Assembly (NCBI GenBank): GCA_014925825.1
Contig: JACGCK010000118.1
Location: 62,001 to 126,000, forward strand
Direction: 5' to 3'
Length of the DNA stretch: 64,000 nucleotides
DNA from: Pholiota molesta
Taxonomy: Eukaryota; Basidiomycota; Agaricomycetes; Agaricales; Strophariaceae
This document shows positions 1-10,577 of the stretch, in pieces; the stretch's first letter is position 1; each line of letters begins with the position of its first letter. Both the position numbers and the translations under genes were made by a program. The notes under the pieces were generated by a model, which did no database searches, was not told where the DNA came from, and worked only from the letters and a program-made list of their open reading frames with translations.

Positions 1-269
1 GATGTCAATATCTTCAAGCTCAAGATTGATGGAACCGTTGAGGACCGTATCTTGCTTGTGAGCCTTTTTCATTTTCTGCCTTCTTTTGTAAAATTTTTTG
101 TTCATATTCTCATCACCTTTTCTCGTCACTGTAGTTGCAAGAGAAGAAGCGTGCTCTGGCAGCAGCAGCGCTAAGCGGTGACAAGATCAAGGACATGCGC
201 CTCGGAATGGACGACCTCCTTGCGTTGTTCCGACCTGGAGGAAGGGACGAAGACGAGGACTCCGATTGA
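1..269 (+). CDS. SNF2-family helicase, C-terminal end only (ULS1/RIS1-like)
   Basis: This is the last part of a gene that begins before the window. Two exons are visible, 1-57 and 135-269, joined in phase 0 across an intron with a GTGAGC donor and a GTAG acceptor. The joined peptide has the signature end of SNF2-type DNA-dependent ATPases: a VEDRI-LLQEKKRAL stretch, then a short helix (LGMDDLLALF), then an acidic tail ending DEDEDSD. In this family the segment follows helicase motif VI and is most like the ULS1/RIS1/HLTF branch, which acts in chromatin remodelling and SUMO-linked genome maintenance. No ATPase motif lies in the window, so the exact subfamily is inferred. Confidence 0.75.
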
Positions 270-679
270 TTTGAATCGTGTTCTTCATTTACCCAACATT
301 TGCCAACAACTATTGAACAATTGCTATCTTGATCCTTTTTTGTAATGTCTGTCCATCTGATCCCTACAGTACTATAAGTCCTATACCCTGGTTCGAATTG
401 TATATAGCTATTCCCAAACACATTGTATCTTGCACTCCCAACTTCATATTTGCCATTAGCAGTTACGAGCAGCCAGTCCGCGGATCAGGCAAAACGATTC
501 CCACGTATTTTACAGATGCATTGGGCGTGTGCAATAAATCTTAATTCTTGCCGTGCTTGCTGTCTCGTTCTGCTCACAACGTTCCCAACGTCGCTCGCAT
601 TCCCCTTTCTGAGCCTACGAAAGCTCTTATACTCAAGGACAGAGACAATGGACTGGATCTGACAACGAGAGGAAAGAAT
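270..679. other. intergenic stretch
   Basis: This is the presumed 3' UTR of the helicase gene and the promoter of the EST1-like gene. I see no gene or clear element. Confidence 0.5.
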
Positions 680-3600
680 ATGGCTGAACCCCCTGCATCT
701 GTCGCCCGGTGTGTACTACTGTTACGGCGTCCTAGCTCAATCTCACTCACCTCGCTTGTTCCATGGGCACTTTTCATTGGATAGTGAGGCGAAAAGTATC
801 CATCAATCATTAAAAGAATTACTCAAAACCAAAGAACCGTTCGATAAAGAGGTGGATTTCCAGCGGAAGAAGTGAGAGCAATGGTCTATCATATCGGGGA
901 CGACACTGACCATGCTACTTGTCAAGTCTCCGGAGGCGTTATTTGAACTTACTACTCGTCCATCCGACCGCTCCCGAGTCAAAGGATGTCGAGAATCATC
1001 TGTGGATGCAGACTTCCTATGCATTCATTTCATCATACAAGCAACGCATCGCAGCCCTAGATCGTGCTATCCAAAATAACCAACGCCATCAGCAGCCGCA
1101 GCAAGGCCAACAAGGACCGCATCCAGCGCGAAGCAACCATCATGGCGTCGTAGAGCACCGGAAGCTCGTCCAGCGCTTCCGCCAATTCCTCGCGGACGAG
1201 GAAAAGTTCTGGACCCAGCTCGTTCTGCGTCTTCGGCGTTTATTTGATCTTACCGAGGCCCAGCCGGCATTGGTGGCCCTTGGACTAATGACCGAGATCG
1301 ACGACATCCCTGCTACCACCGAGACCTCTGAAACCCGCGATGGTGTTATGCATGGAACCAGTGGGCGAAACCACTACCAGTTCCCGCCCGAGGATCCTGC
1401 TGTGACTTCCCTACCGACGACGCCGGAAGAGCGGGAAGGCCGCCTGGCTATTTTGAGCAAGGCGCTGATTTGTCTAGGCGATATTGCCCGCTATCGAGAG
1501 CTGTACAACGAAAGCGGCGGCAAGCGCGCAGGACAAGAGGAAGGTACATCGTCGAGGAGGGGGCGGAGTAGGCGTGGTGGAGGACCGGAGAATCCACCCC
1601 GTCCACGGAATTACACGAAAGCGCAGCAATGCTACGAACAAGCGCGACTGCTTGTTCCGACTGAAGGAAATCCATCGCATCAACTCGCCATCCTTGCATC
1701 ATACAAGAAGGATTCCTTCGCATCTCTCATTCATTACTACCGTGCTTTATGCGTTAGCCAGCCGTACGACACTGCTGCTGAGAACCTAGGCACCGTATTG
1801 TCTAAAGCCTTGGAGACATGGAGGCAACGAATGAAGAAGGAACGAGACAAGAACGCCTCAAGCGATGCCACACCCTCGCTGAGAGTCAAAATCGAAACCT
1901 TCCTGGAGAGTGTCGTAGTGCTACATGCGCTGTGGCGGGTGGGTAGCGAGAAGGGTGTTGAAAAGTGCGTACTCTTGTGCTTGACAATTTTACCTCATCT
2001 CATGAACATGAACTTTCCAGAATGAAGTCAATCTCGCCTAAACACAACGAAAAGGTAGCAAACGAATTTTACGCCCTGGTGGCCGAACGCCACTTGCCTA
2101 TCGACATGATTTCCAACATCATCGTTCTTTCTCAGGGTGCTCTGTGGAAACATCGCATGATTCGTGACACATCAGTATCACATAACCGTAGCAACAACCA
2201 CGTTCCACCTCCCCCAGGAACGTCTGTCCTTATCGAATGGGCTCTGCTAAGCCATCTTCTGGATCTCCACCTTGACTTATTGGAGGTGGGCAAGGATGAA
2301 CTCAAAGACCCACCGACGATGGACGATCCCGATGAGCTTGCCCAGCGCATCAGCGCTACTTTTCGACGGACCCTGCCAGCACTCCGCATCGCCAGCAAGT
2401 GGCTGCGCGCAAATTACAAATATGTTGCGCAAGACCAAGAATTCGGCGCTTTCCATGAAATCGAAAGTGCGAAGGGTGTAGAAGTGCAGAAAAAGGCACC
2501 CCACAAAATCAGCGGGTACTCAATCAAGACTATCCAATTCTGGAAAACGTATGCGCAGTTTATACTGGCGTTATCCCAGGCATTCCCAGTTGCGAAGCTC
2601 CCTTCCTTTGACAGACCTCTTGAAGAGGACATTGAGATGCGAGGGTTTTTGCCGCTGAGGAAGTTGATGGGGGAAACGAAGAAGGGTGAGAATGGTGGCA
2701 AAGTGACGCCTGGAAACCAAGCAAGGGAGCAAGTCCACCCGAATGTCGAGCAGTTGATGCGAATTGCCGATTTGTTGGACGACGCCAAAATCTTGACTCA
2801 GATGGAGGTCTGTATTCTATTTGTCTTTCCATCTCGGCGTAATACTGACATCGTCCCTTAGAATTCACCCCTGCTATTGATCAATAATCATGTCATATTC
2901 AATCCTGAAAGCGTCGAAGATATACGTCAGCCTACGCATGCAGAAGTTGGTCAAGTCAAGGAAGCAGCGAGCGTTCCAGTCCGTCAGCAGAATTTACTGG
3001 ACACTATTCGAGATAATAGCTTGGATCTACATCCCAAGCGCGACCTTGATGTCGATGCCATGTCCGAATCTACGAATTGTACAGAAGAAGTCCTTCGAGA
3101 GGCATTTGATTTCCTGAATGCACCTGAGAATGAGTCCGAGGATGAGATTGTCTGGAATCCGAGGTTAGTCTTTGTCGCCTCATCATTTAACTATTTCCCG
3201 TTTGCTAAGGGTAGACCCAGTGCCTCTCCAATCAGGTCTCCGATTGCTCAAGCTAGTCCTCTTACCCCTGTCAAACCAATACCAATATCCAGCCCGAAGG
3301 CTGTGTCTCCAAGGTCGCCAACATATTATCAACCTGCGAAATCCACTGCTTTCACGGTTCCCGTGCCCCCCTCCCGCCTCCAGCTACCACTGCCCAAGAC
3401 TTGTTGCACCGTGTCATGGGTCTTGGCGGGCCGCCTAACAGCGGTTTGAGCAGCCAGACTCATCATACTCTGTCACCCGTCGAGTCTGTCTACGCCGGTT
3501 CCCGATCGGAATTATTATTTGGGTCGCAACTGTCACATCATCCTAACCAGCGCCCAGCCAGTCTATTTGGTCAGCTTCTAGAGATGAGCAGCCTTTGATG

Positions 3601-4189
3601 TTCACTGGGAACAGCGGGAATGTTTCTGCTAGTCACTCTGGCGGTCATGGAAGCCATATTTATCAGACATCGCCGCGTCAATACGCCGCTGGCCCAGCGC
3701 TATTGCCTTCCCAAGATATGTCACAACCGTCGATCTGGACGCCCTCCTATCCCAGCCAGTCGCAGAACTCGCAGCAGAATTATGTCGGCGCCCTTCCCTC
3801 GGCTTCCTTTGCGCAACCACCGCAGATGATGTTATCGAGTCCCGGTAGTGGCGGTAGCCAACGACAGCAACAACATCAGCGTATGCACTCGCGTCTACGC
3901 AGAATTTCCAGCTGCACAATCACCTCCAAAACGACCCTTTCGCGTATTCTCCCCCATCGCAGCTGCCGATCCAGCGCCCACAACAGAACTCGGCGGTTCG
4001 GCTTCGGGATATATGCACGCGCCGCTTCCGTTGAGTGCATTGGGCGGCCACGGAGGAGCGCCCAGCCAATATTACACGACCCCGCCTGCGACGTTCCACT
4101 CGCGCGGCGTGTCGATGCACGACCCCCGCCTCGCGCAGCAAAACTACCTCTCGCCGCCTATGTCGCAGGTGTGGAGCAACACTGGGTGA
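680..4189 (+). CDS. EST1/SMG5-6-7-like protein, with frame breaks in the 3' half
   Basis: The exons read as 680-708, 785-871, 927-1964, 2021-2807, 2862-3163 and 3215-4189. The N-terminal part has the EST1-like layout: a helix with KELLKTKEPFDKEVDF, then RRRYLNLLLVHP, ENHLWMQTSYAFI and a TPR-like 14-3-3-type region (LGDIARYRELY, then the YEQARLLVP and FASLIHYYRAL helices). The middle has LPIDMISNIIVLSQGALW. The C-terminal half is Pro/Gln/Ser-rich and ends LSPPMSQVWSNTG. Family members act in telomerase recruitment or nonsense-mediated decay. In the last exon the reading frame changes near 3365 (a C6 run), 3560, 3895 and 3992. Each change fits one missing base, and 3,218 nt plus 4 is exactly 1,074 codons. 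Small introns (about 53 nt at 3498-3550, 22 nt at 3881-3902) are less likely alternatives. The start at 680 is the first ATG that splices in frame. Confidence 0.8.
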
Positions 4190-4974
4190 GAGGTATCAAG
4201 CGCGGTGTGGTCGTCATTTCTGTTGTATTTCGGTGTGGACGGTGCACATCCAGTCATTCACTCATTCACCCCGCGTTGCAAGTTGTTTGTTGCTTCTTAC
4301 GGTGAGAAGATACCTTTTTCTGCGGTATCGCCATGGACGTCCTGGTTTCTTCGACCGTCGGTGGACCCGTCGAGGTGGGATGTTAACTGTTATATCTATC
4401 ATCCGCTCGCGCAGACGGGATGATGATCTTCCTTGGACGCGGAACAATGCCCCTTGTAGTGGCGATAATTTCCGTTCTGGCGGGGTCGACTACTTACTCC
4501 TATTGGTCGTATAGAAGACCATTATGCACACCTCGATTTGGTTATCTGGGCAGATATTTTTTCAATGCCCTTTGTACACTGCACTTGCACGGACTTCATT
4601 TCTCGTTTTCTCGTACCCTTTCCTCGAGTCTTCTCTGTTCTTGTTTGATTGAGTCTCGTGCCTCTTATTTTTCAGAATCCTCTGTTGTAACAATTCATCC
4701 TCCGTCCGCCTTTCTTACATTCTCATTTCCTCCTCGTTTATGCGTTCTCTCTTTGGTTGCTTTGTCGGTCTACCGGGTCATGGTATTAAAAGAAGTTGTG
4801 TGATATGCACAGAGAAAATACACAGGTGGAAGTATGTCTTCGCAAAGCTCTACTTGCATATTATCTGTTGTTGAATATACTGTACGTGTCGCTACCTCAT
4901 CGTCGTAGCACATATGCTGAAATAGCTGTTTCATGAAAGAGAATTGTTCGATGTGATTAACTCATGCTTGTCTT
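4190..4974. other. intergenic stretch between convergent genes
   Basis: This stretch is T/C-rich and probably contains the 3' UTRs of the EST1-like gene and of the minus-strand gene that follows. Only incidental short ORFs are seen. Confidence 0.5.
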
Positions 4975-5606
4975 CTATGCATCTGCTTTCTCCCAAGGCT
5001 TTCTGCGCGCTGAAGCTGTTGATTCACTAGGAGGAGCGTCCTATGATATGAAGGACCCAGTTATAACACGCGAATACGGTCACATTCACAAGACACATAC
5101 GTTCAGCCCTTCCGGAATGACCTTGTTATTGGGATCTTATCGACATTGCCTGTCTCGATCAGCTCCTTCAGTTCGGCGAAGGTCAAGACGCGGTTCTCGT
5201 CATGACATCCATGGTGCGCCGTCTCCACTTTGAGCGCCCGGATTTCGTCTCGTAGTCTCGGGCCTCCTCCATGGTGACTGCGTGGCCCGTAATTCTGGGC
5301 GTTGTGGGTACGGAGTTCTGCAGTGCAAGGGGCTGCTTGCTTACTTGTTGAAGTAGAAGACGCGCGTCCTCCTGATCATCTCCTCCTGGACTTCCGCGGA
5401 TGCGGTGGGGTCGATGGTGCCGCCTGCGAGGATGCTAGCGAGACCTTGCTTGCGAAGAGTCCGGATAGGTCAGGGACACATATTGCGATGCGATGCGATG
5501 TGGGGGGATGACGCACCTGGTAGGTCTCGTCTGTGTCAAATTGGTATTCTGCGTATGCTTTGACTGCGTTTCTGACAGTTGGCTGGGGTTCGGTGTGCGA
5601 TTCCAT
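4975..5606 (-). CDS. small KPWE-motif protein, PEX39-like
   Basis: Four exons on the minus strand: 5606-5517, 5448-5345, 5294-5101 and 5040-4975, all with GT-AG borders. The protein of about 151 residues opens MESHTEPQPTVRNAV. It has a middle helix (EVQEEMIRRTRVFYFNK), a predicted helix TFAELKELIETGNVDKIP and an extreme C-terminus RRKPWEKADA. A leucine-rich helix of the form L..LI..G..IP followed by a (K/R)PWE motif is the pattern of the PEX14-like KPWE domain. The same pattern occurs in PEX39 (yeast Yjr012c, human C6ORF226), reported to bind PEX7 and help PTS2-protein import into peroxisomes. Two frame breaks lie in exon 3, near 5252 and at the GGG of 5131-5133. Adding one base at each makes exactly 152 codons. 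The assignment rests on motif recognition alone. Confidence 0.6.
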
Positions 5607-5837
5607 GGCTGGATGTAGGTAATGTGTAGGTAATGTGTAGTTGGAGGTGCTGATAGCAACTTCAAGGTCAATGGCTTCAAGACGGCAATTTCCGGCGCAT
5701 CTTTATTTTCATTTGGCGCGATTGCCAAACAATGGTTACGCCAATTGGCCGCTGCGGCAGCACCGCGACTCACACCACCAGCTTGGGAGCACTGGGCGCC
5801 AGTATCCAGCCCCTTATCCTCACCCACTACACTACTA

Positions 5838-7589
5838 ATGTCTCAACAAAACAAGCTCCAGAAGGAGCGAAATCAGAAAATCCTCCTTGAACTTGCCACT
5901 TTACCTGGAAATAGTGCGTCTCATTATGACAAAAAGGAGTATTGCCACACGACCGACTTATTCAACAGCTATCTGTGCGGATTGCAAAGCACGCATGCCG
6001 AGATGGGCGTCGCATAACTTGGGCATATTCATATGGTCTGTCTGCCTCCTCTCGTCTCTGCTCCCACTAATATTTATGAAGTGTGAATTGTGCGCGCATT
6101 CACAGAGGAATCGGGACCCATATCACGAAAGTGTATGTACATCCTTGATCTCATCAGTCCTGGATTAACATCTATCCAGGAAGAGCTTAACGATGGATGA
6201 TTGGACCAAGGATCAAATTGAGGTGAGTAACAGAACGTGGCGGGGAAGATCATCCATACTCACGGTTCGCAGCATATGAAATCTATGGGAAACGTAAAAT
6301 CCAATCTCATCTTCAATCCTAATGAACTACGCCACCCACCTCCGCCGAATCTCGAAGACACAGATCGGGATAGTGAGATAGAACAGTTCATTCGCTGTGA
6401 GTCTATCTCGACCTCGTTATTTTTTTTGGGATAAACCTCATACGTCGAAACAGCGAAATACGAGTATCGGAAATTCATGGACAAGTCGGCTCTCGTGTCC
6501 TCCATGCTCGGTCCATCACGATCGGCAGCTTCCGTTGCCTCACGATCCGATACTTTACCTCCAGCGAAGCCTACTCAGACGCAGACTCAGAGTAGTTCAT
6601 CAAGTTCTAGAACCGTTGTCAGTAGCAGGCCTACGCAATCGGCAAGTCAACCAGTACAGCCCGCCTCGACTTCAACACAATCCACGAGCCAAATACGATC
6701 GGCCTCCCAACCGATTCCTCAGCAGCCTGTGCAGCAAAATCCTGCGGCTCCCAAGGGTGGCGTGTGGGATGACATCAGCTCGTTAAGCGCTGGTCCCTCG
6801 CAGAATTCTTCCTTGCCTTTACAATATCAGTCAACTGCTAATCAACCTTCGAACATCATGGGCTCAGCCGGATTCGCTTCAGCGCCTGCAATGGGGATCA
6901 ATCCCTTCCAGCCGCAGCAGCTCGGGATGAATCCATACTCACAGCAACAACAATCCCAGCCCCCCTTCTCCGCTTCCCCCTTCTCTGCCCAGATGACCTC
7001 ATCCTATGGCCAATTCAACCCCACTACCCCGCAGCTACCTCAATCAGCCTCCGCGCCGTTCTTCCAGCCTCAGCCCCAAGGATCTCTGCAAGTCCAGATG
7101 GCTCCGAATTCAGGCTTCTTGACTCCGTCTCCCAGCCTCATGTCTGCGTCGTCCAGCCAGGGCCAATTCTTGTCGCACAGTCCGGCGCAGCAGTTCCTCT
7201 CGCATAGTCCTCAGCCGCCACAGGTGCAGCCGTCGCCACAGCTGCAGGGACAGTTTATGTATCAGAACACGGGAGCGGCGCAGCCGCAGATGCAGTTCGG
7301 GATGGCGAGCAGCGCCTCGACGGGCCAGGGCTTTTTGGGCATGACGACGATGCAGATGCAACAACAGCAGTTGATGCTCCAGCAGCAGCAGCAGCTCCAA
7401 CAACAGCAGCAGCAGCAACAGCAGCAGCAGCAACTTCAACAGCAGCAGCTCCAACAACAGCAACTTCAACAACAGCAGATGGCGCAGGCGATGTTCGCGG
7501 CGAACCAGCCGCAGATGACGTACGGGTACGCGCAAGGCGGGGGCTTTTCTAATCCAGGCGGGGGCGGTCAGCAATGGGGGGCCATGTAG
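5838..7589 (+). CDS. ArfGAP-domain protein with Gln-rich tail
   Basis: Six exons: 5838-5913, 5969-6035, 6082-6132, 6180-6222, 6273-6396 and 6454-7589, giving 498 residues with no frame problem. The first 120 residues form an ArfGAP domain. After splicing the zinc finger reads ICADC, 16 residues, CVNC, four residues, then Arg (CX2CX16CX2CX4R), followed by GIGTHITKVKS and the SEIEQFIRSKYEYRKFM end. The conserved arginine finger that activates ARF GTP hydrolysis is present. The rest is low-complexity Ser/Pro/Gln with a WDDISSL patch and NPF-like motifs (GINPF), which in such proteins bind EH-domain or coat partners. The layout resembles Age2/SMAP/Gts1-type GAPs acting at trans-Golgi or endosomes. 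The exact orthologue is not settled. Confidence 0.9.
7358..7478 (+). repeat. CAG/CAA trinucleotide repeat (poly-Gln)
   Basis: About 40 codons are almost all CAG or CAA, broken by a few CTC/CTT leucine codons. They lie in frame inside the ArfGAP gene and encode Gln runs of up to 12. The CAG/CAA mixture makes a pure expansion less likely. Polymorphic length between strains is expected. Confidence 0.95.
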
Positions 7590-8685
7590 GAAGCTGAGTC
7601 AACCTGTTTATCCGTTGCAGTTTTTTCTCTCCTTTGTCCTTTGCTGGTTTTCTCTGCTCTCTCTTTTGTTAGATACTTTACCGACTCTTTTTTCTTTTCT
7701 TTCTGCAGTAATTAATCATGCTGAGCTCTTCATTTCGGTACACCTGGAAATTCTCTAACATCTGCTTTTCGTATCTATATCTTATTACCTGTTTTGTGGA
7801 AGGAAAAAGTTCTTACTTTTATGGATTATCGGAGACGCTCTGAAAATTAAAAATAGATCCGGATGGATATTAAAAAGATTGTTCTGGTGAATTTGTGAAA
7901 GAACAAGAATCTCGATATGAAAAACAGCTGGAACGAAGTCCCCGATGCTTGCAATTTTGAATTTCGGAGAATCAGACAGGATTGAAGTCCCAAAGAAACC
8001 TTAGCGGTAGCTTTGCAGTATCATAGGGGATCCGGAAAGGCGTCGAGGCGTGCCATGGGCATCGGGTCACGTCAAGATTATCAAATTTTGTTCATCCACA
8101 CCTCCATGATTCAAGGCGCTCACATTTGGCAGGCATCCCCTGAAATTTGCCAGCATTCAGGTAGAAATTTATCGATCGACTCTCGAGGGGATGATCTGCT
8201 TGTATTTTTTTCAATATTAATAGCTTATCTGGGAAAAATGTACTGCATATTGTTGGCATATTGTGCATGAAGGGTATAGATACTGGAGTGATTGTCTTAA
8301 CGATACAGCGAGTAGGTAACTGAAAGCGATTGGAAAGCGAGGTGCGAAAATGGAAATGAAAAGCAGTTGAGATGAAATGATTAGACAAATGTCCGTAGGT
8401 TGGCAATATATCTGAAGAACGAGACATCGAAATATAGAGTAGTGTAGAATATTATAGGGGAGACAGAAGACTCTTTATGTAATAGTAAACGTAAACAAAA
8501 CGAGACGGAACGAAGCTGGATTCAAGAGAGCCATGAAGAAGTCAAGATGGTTAATGACGTGAGTATGTGGTATCTGGGATATTCAGTTAAGAATCGATGC
8601 TCACACAATGAACTATCCCAAATCTAGTAGGTCCATGTGGTAAGTAGACATTTCTGGAGCTCAATTCTATAGCTGAAAGGTCACA
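7590..8685. other. intergenic stretch, no gene seen
   Basis: The first 200 bases are T-rich, as expected for a 3' UTR. The rest shows only short ORFs with no recognisable product. Confidence 0.5.
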
Positions 8686-8953
8686 TTAGGAAAAAGAAGC
8701 GCAGAACACAAGGTTGCGACAAACTTCGCTGAATTGAACGTCTGAAAGTTCACACGAAGAATTGTCAGTCAATATATGCCACCCAAATCTAAAGCAAAAC
8801 TGACGCACTCTTGTGCAGACCGGAGCCGACATTTGGAACATTGTCGGATTTGCTTCCCTTGGGTGGGTTTGGAACAACACCTCCAGGAACGTGAGGGGGC
8901 GGATGAATGGCCGGGCGACCGCCGCCGCGTGCAGTCGTAGAGATGGAGCGCAT
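8686..8953 (-). CDS. possible small hypothetical protein (66 aa)
   Basis: Two minus-strand exons (8953-8809 and 8741-8686) join in frame across an intron with a GTGCGT donor and a TTTCAG acceptor. The product starts MRSISTTARGGGRPAIHPPP, a basic Ser/Thr/Arg start that could be a mitochondrial targeting peptide. It continues with a Pro/Gly/Asn segment and ends FSEVCRNLVFCASFS. I do not recognise a family. Support comes from the good splice sites and the biased composition of exon 1, which is weak evidence. The upstream frame stays open to 9067, so the start could lie further out. Confidence 0.35.
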
Positions 8954-9982
8954 TCTACAATATTCGGTAATGGAAGGGCAGAGAGGTGGGTTATTTGTGG
9001 GCCTGTAGCTGCCTCTGATAATGAGGAATGAGTAGAGAATGGGGAGCTGGCAGTCACTGGCAGTCACTCTTTATACGTTGAAAAAGGTGGGTTGTAATAG
9101 TCAGCTGTATTCTCATCTCAGCACGGCGCATCCAAGCTACGCCCCCATGAGTCAAAAAAACTGCGGCGCAAAATTGCGAAGCATCCGTATAGGGCTATGG
9201 GCGTATTTCGTTCCGAGTCAAATATTTCTAGTAAGTACGCTTGTAGTCGGGAGCTAGGGTGTGCACTACATAGATAAGTTGTAAAAACATTGACATACTT
9301 ACCATTACTACTAACCCCAATGGCTAGGGTAGCTTGTAAGTATGGAGATTCGACAGCAGTGCTTAAACGGAGGAAGCACAACAATTCGCTATCATAGGCT
9401 GATCCGGCGATGGGATCTCCGTTCCGGCTGTAGATAAAATTATATGTGACATCATATGGCATAAGTACTATGGCCATGTTAAGTTTGTTAGAACACCTAC
9501 ATATTCTACGGAAGCAATACGGAAGTCTTGAATATGGTAGAATATAGTTATCCTGTAGTTATTCTCTAGATTCCGAAGCTTGTGGGCCGAAGCTCCGAAT
9601 CGAACATTCACATTGGGGAATTATCAAGGAATTATCTCAGATACACGGTATAAGATAAGGTCCTAATACTACCGCCTTATTCTTAAGTCCAACAAGATCG
9701 CAGCCGAGCTATAGCGCTGACATCGATGGGCGTCTGATTTGGTAGTGCGTCACCGCAGCTACCGTGGGCATTCATATCCCCACGGATTTGGGGCATGGCG
9801 ATGCCAGTACTTGGACATCCACACCTGTGTGGCGATGCCAACAGTAATAGCAAGCTTTGAGCAAGCTTTCAAGCTCAAGCTATGGCTACACAATACCTGG
9901 ATTCTGCCCGGAGTTACACCCCGAAGAATTCCAGATGCAATGTCCAAGTCTGACTATTAGGCTAATAGGCGGTATAGCATAT
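8954..9982. other. intergenic stretch upstream of the tRNA
   Basis: A 119-codon minus-strand open frame (9118-9477) has no recognisable domain or codon pattern and is not called. Nothing else is seen. Confidence 0.5.
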
Positions 9983-10054
9983 AGCAGCATGGCGCAGTGG
10001 TAGCGCGCGGGGCCCATAACCCCGAGGTCACTCGATCGAAACGAGTTGCTGCTA
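9983..10054 (+). tRNA. initiator tRNA-Met (CAT)
   Basis: A 72-nt cloverleaf. The acceptor stem AGCAGCA pairs with TGCTGCT, with A73 unpaired. The anticodon stem CGGGG/CCCCG encloses the loop CCCATAA with anticodon CAT. The T arm ACTCG/CGAGT has loop ATCGAAA. The A1-U72 pair, three G-C pairs in the anticodon stem, C33 and the absence of TTC in the T loop (A54 instead) are hallmarks of the eukaryotic initiator tRNA rather than the elongator. There is no intron and CCA is not encoded. A T4 run at 10060-10063 and a T15 run at 10075-10089 can stop RNA polymerase III. The internal A box (TGGCGCAGTGG) and variant B box (GATCGAAAC) are in place. Confidence 0.95.
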
Positions 10055-10059
10055 TATTC

Positions 10060-10089
10060 TTTTCATACAGTTTCTTTTTTTTTTTTTTT
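10060..10089 (+). terminator. RNA polymerase III terminator for tRNA-iMet
   Basis: A T4 run six bases past the tRNA is followed by a T15 run at 10075-10089 as a fail-safe stop. Oligo-T on the sense strand is the known Pol III termination signal. Confidence 0.8.
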
Positions 10090-10577
10090 GGCAACATACC
10101 GCTCAACTTATTTACTTAATGCGACTTCCTAAACCTTCTTTCTATCATAATGGGCGATATTATTTCTTATCTGTCTGGTCATCAATAAATCTCGAGTTAC
10201 ATTCAAAATTTGACTGGATTGATTCTGTTCAACGGTGAATATTTGAATGATTGACATCTGTTTTGCATCGTTGGTCTGCGGTAGCCTCACCCGAAAAGTT
10301 GGCAGCCTGCATTTAGCTGCCAGCAGCTTGATTGCTCCTAACACTCCTACTGAGAGTCGTTATGTGAGCTACCTCTTTGTGGGACATGGATCAATGGAAA
10401 GCATTAAGGCGCTCAGGCTGCAGTGCACCAAATTGGCCACTAAGGATGCACAAGCACCGGCGGCGTCATAAATGATAACACGGCTTGCTCCGCGAGTCTT
10501 ATAAAGACAAGAGCAAGTGTTTATCGACACCCGTATTTTTCTTCTTTCTGCCTTCGTTTAAATACTAGGTCCTTGCT
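10090..10577. other. promoter region of the F-box gene
   Basis: No gene is seen. The stretch just before 10578 has a TATAAAG-like element near 10499 (TCTTATAAAGACA), a plausible TATA box. Confidence 0.4.

Noticed and set aside
3881..3902. 22-nt GTATGC...GCAG intron in the EST1-like gene
   Set aside because: It would connect two frames, but it is far shorter than any other intron here and bypasses family-like text in the third frame; two one-base losses fit better.
7110..7574. 154-codon Leu-rich open frame on the minus strand
   Set aside because: It is the antisense shadow of the poly-Gln repeat in the ArfGAP gene (CTG/TTG codons).
9118..9477. 119-codon minus-strand open frame
   Set aside because: No domain, no supporting splice sites, composition like random sequence.
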